A stretch of DNA of 8,851 bases from CAYPGJ01 sp964638515. GTDB lineage: Bacteria > Planctomycetota > Phycisphaerae > Phycisphaerales > UBA1924. The first letter of the stretch is position 1, and the number at the start of each line of letters is the position of its first letter. Shown here one piece after another: positions 5,885-8,851 of this stretch. The position numbers were made by a program, and so were the translations under genes. The stretch is taken from positions 1 through 8,851 of the forward strand of contig CAZWZL010000060.1 in assembly GCA_964638515.1 (NCBI GenBank), read 5' to 3'. The notes under the pieces are model-generated. The model saw only the letters and a list, made by a program, of their open reading frames with translations. It made no database searches and had not been told where the DNA came from.

Positions 5885-6292
5885 ATGGCAGAGGGCGAGG
5901 CCAAACAGGCGTGCGCGATCCCGTATCGCGTGCTCGAGGGCGGGGCCATCGAGGTGCTGTTCGTTTCGACCTCGTCGGGGCGCTGGTCGACGCCGAAGGG
6001 GTTCATCGATCCAGGTCGGAGCGCTGAGGAGACCGCGCGCATCGAGGCGCTGGAAGAGGCGGGCGTCATCGGCACCGTCGGGGAGGAGGTGGGCACATTC
6101 GTCTACGAGCGTGCGGGGCGGCTGCACTCGGTCCGGGTGTTCGTGATGCGCGTCGAGCGCGTTCTGGAACGCTGGCAGGAGGAGGGAGAGCGAACTCGGC
6201 GGTGGGTGAGCGTGGCGGTGGCTGAATCAGAGGCGTTTCACGCCGATCTTGGCGCGCTGATCGCGCAAGCCGCGGCTTCGCTGTCGGCGTGA
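5885..6292 (+). CDS. NUDIX hydrolase with a degenerate NUDIX box
   Basis: A 135-residue single-domain protein. NUDIX enzymes hydrolyse nucleoside diphosphates linked to another moiety, using metal held by glutamates of the box GX5EX7REUXEEXGU. Here the box spans residues 39-61: GFIDPGR...IEALEEAGV. Glu54, Glu57 and Glu58, the metal-binding glutamates of the helix, are kept, but the first Glu is Arg45 and the Arg before Glu54 is Ile53. The wording WSTPKGFIDPGRS..ET resembles the diphosphoinositol-polyphosphate / Ap4A-like branch (R/W-x-x-P-K-G), where such relaxations occur, so it may still be active on di-adenosine polyphosphates or similar; the substrate is inference. ATG 5885 is the first in-frame start and has only a poor GGGG 1 nt before it. 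It follows glyA by 51 nt and is convergent with the next gene. Confidence 0.85.
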   Translation: MAEGEAKQACAIPYRVLEGGAIEVLFVSTSSGRWSTPKGFIDPGRSAEETARIEALEEAGVIGTVGEEVGTFVYERAGRLHSVRVFVMRVERVLERWQEEGERTRRWVSVAVAESEAFHADLGALIAQAAASLSA

Positions 6293-6312
6293 TGGGCGGC
6301 GCGGGGCGTGAT

Positions 6313-6837
6313 TCAGCGGGGTGGTTCTGTGATTCTCCCGCGCTGATCGAGCGCGATGTCGCCTCGGGCCACACACTGTCGGACGCCTTCACAGAGCGCG
6401 GCGCACACGGCGGTGGCGAGGTTCAGCGAGCGCTCCTCGGCGCGCATGGGCAGGAGGATGAGCCGTTCGGGATGCGCGTCGAGCAGGCGCTGGGGGAGCC
6501 CGGCGGTTTCCTTTCCGAACACGATGGCGTCGCCCGGACGCAGATCGGCGCGCCAGATGGGTACGTGCGCGCGGGTGGAGAACAGCCAGAGCGGCCTGCT
6601 GCCCAGAGGGGGGAGATCGAGGCTGGACGCCGCGGCGTCCCATGATTCGTGCTCGGCGGGCGCCAGGCGGGGCCAGTAATCGAGCCCGGCGCGTCGAAGC
6701 GCGTGCTCGGAGGTGTCGAAGCCGAGCGGATGGATGAGGTGGAGCGAGCAACCCAGGGCCATGCACGACCGCCCGATATTCCCCGTGTTGTTGGGGATTT
6801 CAGGCTCGTGCAGGATGACGTGGAAAAGCGGGTTCAT
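6313..6837 (-). CDS. trmL: tRNA (cytidine/uridine-34 2'-O)-methyltransferase, TrmL-type
   Basis: A 174-residue SPOUT-class RNA methyltransferase. TrmL methylates the 2'-OH of the wobble nucleotide in tRNA-Leu isoacceptors using S-adenosylmethionine and works as a dimer with a trefoil knot. Signatures: FHVILHEPEIPNNTGNIGR (5-23), the HPLGFD...RRAGLDYW block (36-55), GDAIVFGKETAGLP (102-115; E. coli has FGPETRGLP) and LPMRAEERSLNLATAV (129-144). The last pair forms the knot and cofactor pocket. The family core is about 155 residues; a tail of about 20 residues is extra. Start ATG (6837-6835) has no visible ribosome site, and no better in-frame start precedes it. It ends 20 nt from the NUDIX stop and faces away from the cyclo-ligase gene, so the 135-bp gap 6838-6972 should carry two promoters. 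Confidence 0.93.
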   Translation of the reverse strand: MNPLFHVILHEPEIPNNTGNIGRSCMALGCSLHLIHPLGFDTSEHALRRAGLDYWPRLAPAEHESWDAAASSLDLPPLGSRPLWLFSTRAHVPIWRADLRPGDAIVFGKETAGLPQRLLDAHPERLILLPMRAEERSLNLATAVCAALCEGVRQCVARGDIALDQRGRITEPPR

Positions 6838-6929
6838 GGGGCGAAGAATGGGGTGGGTGTGGACGGGCGGGGGACGGGGGCAGGACGCAACGTGAATGAT
6901 GAGGGATGATTTTCCAAAAAGTTCCGGAG

Positions 6930-6953
6930 CGGGGTTGGCATCCCCGATATACA
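6930..6953 (+). promoter_or_regulatory. Possible promoter/operator of the cyclo-ligase gene
   Basis: CGGGG (6930-6934) and CCCCG (6942-6946) form a small inverted repeat around TTGGCAT. TATACA (6948-6953), similar to a -10 box, follows 1 nt later and lies 19 nt before ATG 6973. No -35 hexamer at 17 nt spacing is convincing. It sits in the divergent trmL/cyclo-ligase gap. Weak, based on motif resemblance only. Confidence 0.25.
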
Positions 6954-6972
6954 GGCGCACGAATTGTCTGTC

Positions 6973-7587
6973 ATGACCGTCCCCCCGGACAACAAGGAAG
7001 CGATTCGCGACGACATGCGTCGTCGGCTGCGGGAGGTCTATCCCGAGGACGGCAAGCGCTGGTCGTCGCTGGTGTGCGCACGCGTTTCGAGCGAGGCGTT
7101 TTTCAATCGCGCCGGGGTGGTGATGGTGTACCTGCCGATTCCGGGGGAGGTGGACATTACGGGCCTTGCGCTCCGGGCGTTCCAGGAGGGCAAAACGGTG
7201 TGCGTGCCTCGGGTGGATTGGCGCGCGGGCCACATGATGGCGGTGGAGATTCGCAGCCTTGACGATCAGTTCGTGGAGGAGCGTCGGGGGTTGAAGCAGC
7301 CGAGCGGGGGGCGGCCTGTGTGCTCGGACGAGATTGATCTGGTGCTGGTGCCTGGGCTGGCGTTTGACGCGGCGGGTCGACGGCTGGGGCGTGGAGGGGG
7401 GTTTTACGACCGATTCCTGTCGGATCCGTTGCTTCGTCGGGGCGGTCTCACGACGACGTGCGGGGTGGGGTTTGAGTTCCAGGTGATTGAGCAGGTGCCC
7501 ACCCTCGGGCACGACATGCGGGTGGATGCGGTGGTGACGGAGCGGCGTTTGATCCGGGCGGGCTGCTCGAACCGATCAAGCATGTAA
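6973..7587 (+). CDS. 5-formyltetrahydrofolate cyclo-ligase
   Basis: A 204-residue enzyme (5,10-methenyl-THF synthetase, the E. coli YgfA/Fau family; about 180-200 residues) that converts 5-formyl-THF and ATP to 5,10-methenyl-THF in the cytoplasm. An N-terminal basic helix NKEAIRDDMRRRLREV matches the family's K-x-x-x-R-x-x-x-R segment used for ATP phosphates. The block VVMVYLPIPGEVDITGL (family: Y.p...Evdt) is the folate side, and DLVLVPGLAFDAAGRRLGRGGGFYDRFL carries the signature G-x-G-G-G-(Y/F)-Y-D-R (139-147). Its product is relevant to GlyA, because SHMT makes and is inhibited by 5-formyl-THF. ATG 6973 is preferred; TTG 6964 in frame lacks a ribosome site, and none is strong. The tail after LRRGG is a little longer than usual (CSNRSSM end). 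No terminator is seen before the next gene. Confidence 0.92.
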   Translation: MTVPPDNKEAIRDDMRRRLREVYPEDGKRWSSLVCARVSSEAFFNRAGVVMVYLPIPGEVDITGLALRAFQEGKTVCVPRVDWRAGHMMAVEIRSLDDQFVEERRGLKQPSGGRPVCSDEIDLVLVPGLAFDAAGRRLGRGGGFYDRFLSDPLLRRGGLTTTCGVGFEFQVIEQVPTLGHDMRVDAVVTERRLIRAGCSNRSSM

Positions 7588-7666
7588 CAATCGGGTTGGA
7601 GCGGGGAGGGTCTGGTGCGCGGGCGGGTGTGCCGTGGCGCGCTCGGCTTCCCGGAGCGAGGCGATC

Positions 7667-8851
7667 ATGGCGCTACCGTCGCAGATGGCTCGGACGACCG
7701 AGATGGGTCGGAACATTGGAGGGTTTTCTGGAGGATCGGGCCGGCGACGGCTGAAGCGGCTGATTGCGCCGGTGGCGCTCTTCGTCGCGTCGGCGGGCGT
7801 GCTCGGCACGTGGTGGGCGCTGCGCGATGGTCCGTCGGGCGAAGCGGCCACCGCCAACGAAGCTCTGGCACGGGAGACGGGCGCTCTTGAGCGTTCGGCG
7901 TCCGGGACGAGCGATCCGCTCGTGGCGACGTTCACGGCGCTGCCGAACGCGAACAAGCAGGCGACGCCGAACAGCGGCGGCGCTCCGCGACCGATCAAGC
8001 GCTCGGAGGAAGCGGCTCCTTCGGCCGTCGCGTCGGCCGTTCCGCCCGCGAGCCCGTTGAGCGTGATCGAGATGGGCACGAAGCCCGCGACGCCCGCCAC
8101 ATCGGGCGCAGGCGTGGCGGCCACTCCCGCGAGCGAGCCGACGAGGCCATTGACGGTCACGACGAGCCAAGACGCGGGGACGGCGGATACGACGGGCGCG
8201 GGCGGCGCGCCGCCTCAGGAACCGGTGACGGGTTCGCCGATCGTCGCGGCGGCGATGGATGAGGTTGATCGGTTGATCGCGGAGAACCGGCCGGTGGATG
8301 CGAGGCTGGTGCTGAGCCGAGCGGTGAGCGCGGCCGGGGCGAGCGAGGCGGAATTGAGCGCGCTTCGGGCGCGCGCGGCGTCGTTGTCGGAGCGATTGCT
8401 GTTCTCCGCCACGGCCGCCGCCGGGGATCCGATGACGGAGACGTACAGCGTGACCTCCGGTGATTCGCTGGTGCGTATCGCGGCGAATCGAAAGACGATG
8501 ACGGACTGGCGGTTGATTCAGCGTGTGAACCGGATTTCGGACCCGGGTCGGCTGCGCGTCGGCCAGAAGCTGAAGCTGGTCAAGGGACCGTTCCACGCGG
8601 TGGTGGTGAAGAGCGCGTACCGCCTGGACCTGTACGCCGACGTCCCCGATGGGTCGAGCGCGGGCTCGCAGCGCGTGTACCTCATGTCGTTTCGGGTGGG
8701 ATTGGGTGAGAACGACTCCACGCCGCTGGGCAGCTTTACGGTGCGAACGAACAGCAAGCTGATCAACCCGACATGGACCAATCCGCGCACGGGAGAGTTC
8801 TTCGCCGCGGACAACCCGAAGAACCCGATCGGCGAGCACTGGATCGGGCTC
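7667..8851 (+). CDS. LysM domain L,D-transpeptidase (YkuD), C-terminally truncated by the window edge
   Basis: The frame is open for 395 codons to the window end. Start ATG 7667 follows GGAGCGAGG (about 7653-7661). Layout: basic, mostly hydrophilic N-terminus (1-30), transmembrane anchor (about 31-52, LIAPVALFVASAGVLGTWW), then an Ala/Pro/Thr/Ser-rich linker (about 56-195) that probably spans the periplasm. A short helical part follows (about 195-250, MDEVDRLIAENRPVDARLVLSRA...), like one repeat of an alpha-helical domain. Next are LysM (260-305, YSVTSGDSLVRIA...LRVGQKLKLV), which binds peptidoglycan glycan chains, and the opening of a YkuD domain (from 309; FHAVVVKSAYRLDLYAD, STPLGSFTV, NPIGEHWIGL). 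YkuD enzymes form 3-3 cross-links or attach lipoproteins to peptidoglycan using a Cys in HxxxxxxxxSxGC; that part lies beyond the edge, so activity is unproven. Confidence 0.88.
   Translation, partial: MALPSQMARTTEMGRNIGGFSGGSGRRRLKRLIAPVALFVASAGVLGTWWALRDGPSGEAATANEALARETGALERSASGTSDPLVATFTALPNANKQATPNSGGAPRPIKRSEEAAPSAVASAVPPASPLSVIEMGTKPATPATSGAGVAATPASEPTRPLTVTTSQDAGTADTTGAGGAPPQEPVTGSPIVAAAMDEVDRLIAENRPVDARLVLSRAVSAAGASEAELSALRARAASLSERLLFSATAAAGDPMTETYSVTSGDSLVRIAANRKTMTDWRLIQRVNRISDPGRLRVGQKLKLVKGPFHAVVVKSAYRLDLYADVPDGSSAGSQRVYLMSFRVGLGENDSTPLGSFTVRTNSKLINPTWTNPRTGEFFAADNPKNPIGEHWIGL

Noticed and set aside
6838..7512. N-terminal extension of the TrmL frame through the cyclo-ligase gene
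   Set aside because: The open frame extends antisense to the cyclo-ligase and lacks family similarity before MNPLFHVILHEPEIP; ATG 6837 gives a normal TrmL length.

Overview
The window is about 8.9 kb of GC-rich bacterial chromosome. It carries nine protein genes (two cut by the window edges, clpP and an L,D-transpeptidase) and one 14-codon leader-like ORF. Several traits together suggest a planctomycete, perhaps of the Phycisphaerae: two lipoproteins, an exported peptidoglycan-recognition/amidase protein with an NG..SGDG insert, a soluble Hanks-type kinase coupled to a variant metallophosphatase, a LysM/YkuD protein with a long Ala/Pro/Thr linker, and few strong Shine-Dalgarno sites. This placement is inference; no rRNA or other marker gene is present.

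Layout. Positions 1-96 are the last codons of a ClpP-type protease. Then come a coiled-coil lipoprotein (147-788), a 149-bp gap with two strong hairpins, a 72-residue lipoprotein (938-1156), and a membrane-anchored amidase/PGRP-fold protein (GTG start at 1301, to 2002) that has Ser where the zinc-binding Cys should be. After a 14-codon ORF with a strong ribosome site (2092-2136) comes a two-gene operon: a Ser/Thr kinase (2177-3166) and a PPP-like metallophosphatase (3163-4065) overlapping it by 4 nt. Positions 4066-4531 hold no convincing gene. They hold a run of hairpins ending in a good intrinsic terminator (about 4373-4412), a candidate structured RNA or long 3' UTR. glyA follows (4532-5833), its stop codon inside a 12-bp inverted repeat, then a small NUDIX hydrolase (5885-6292). 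A TrmL-type tRNA methyltransferase lies on the minus strand (6837-6313), convergent with the NUDIX gene and divergent from a 5-formyltetrahydrofolate cyclo-ligase (6973-7587). The window ends inside the LysM + L,D-transpeptidase gene (7667 onward).

How they fit together. Three themes recur. Envelope: two lipoproteins, the PGRP-like protein and the L,D-transpeptidase. Reversible protein phosphorylation: the coupled kinase and phosphatase, each with departures from its canonical motifs. One-carbon metabolism: GlyA makes 5,10-methylene-THF and, as a side reaction, 5-formyl-THF, which the cyclo-ligase recycles. No mobile element, CRISPR array, tRNA or rRNA was seen.
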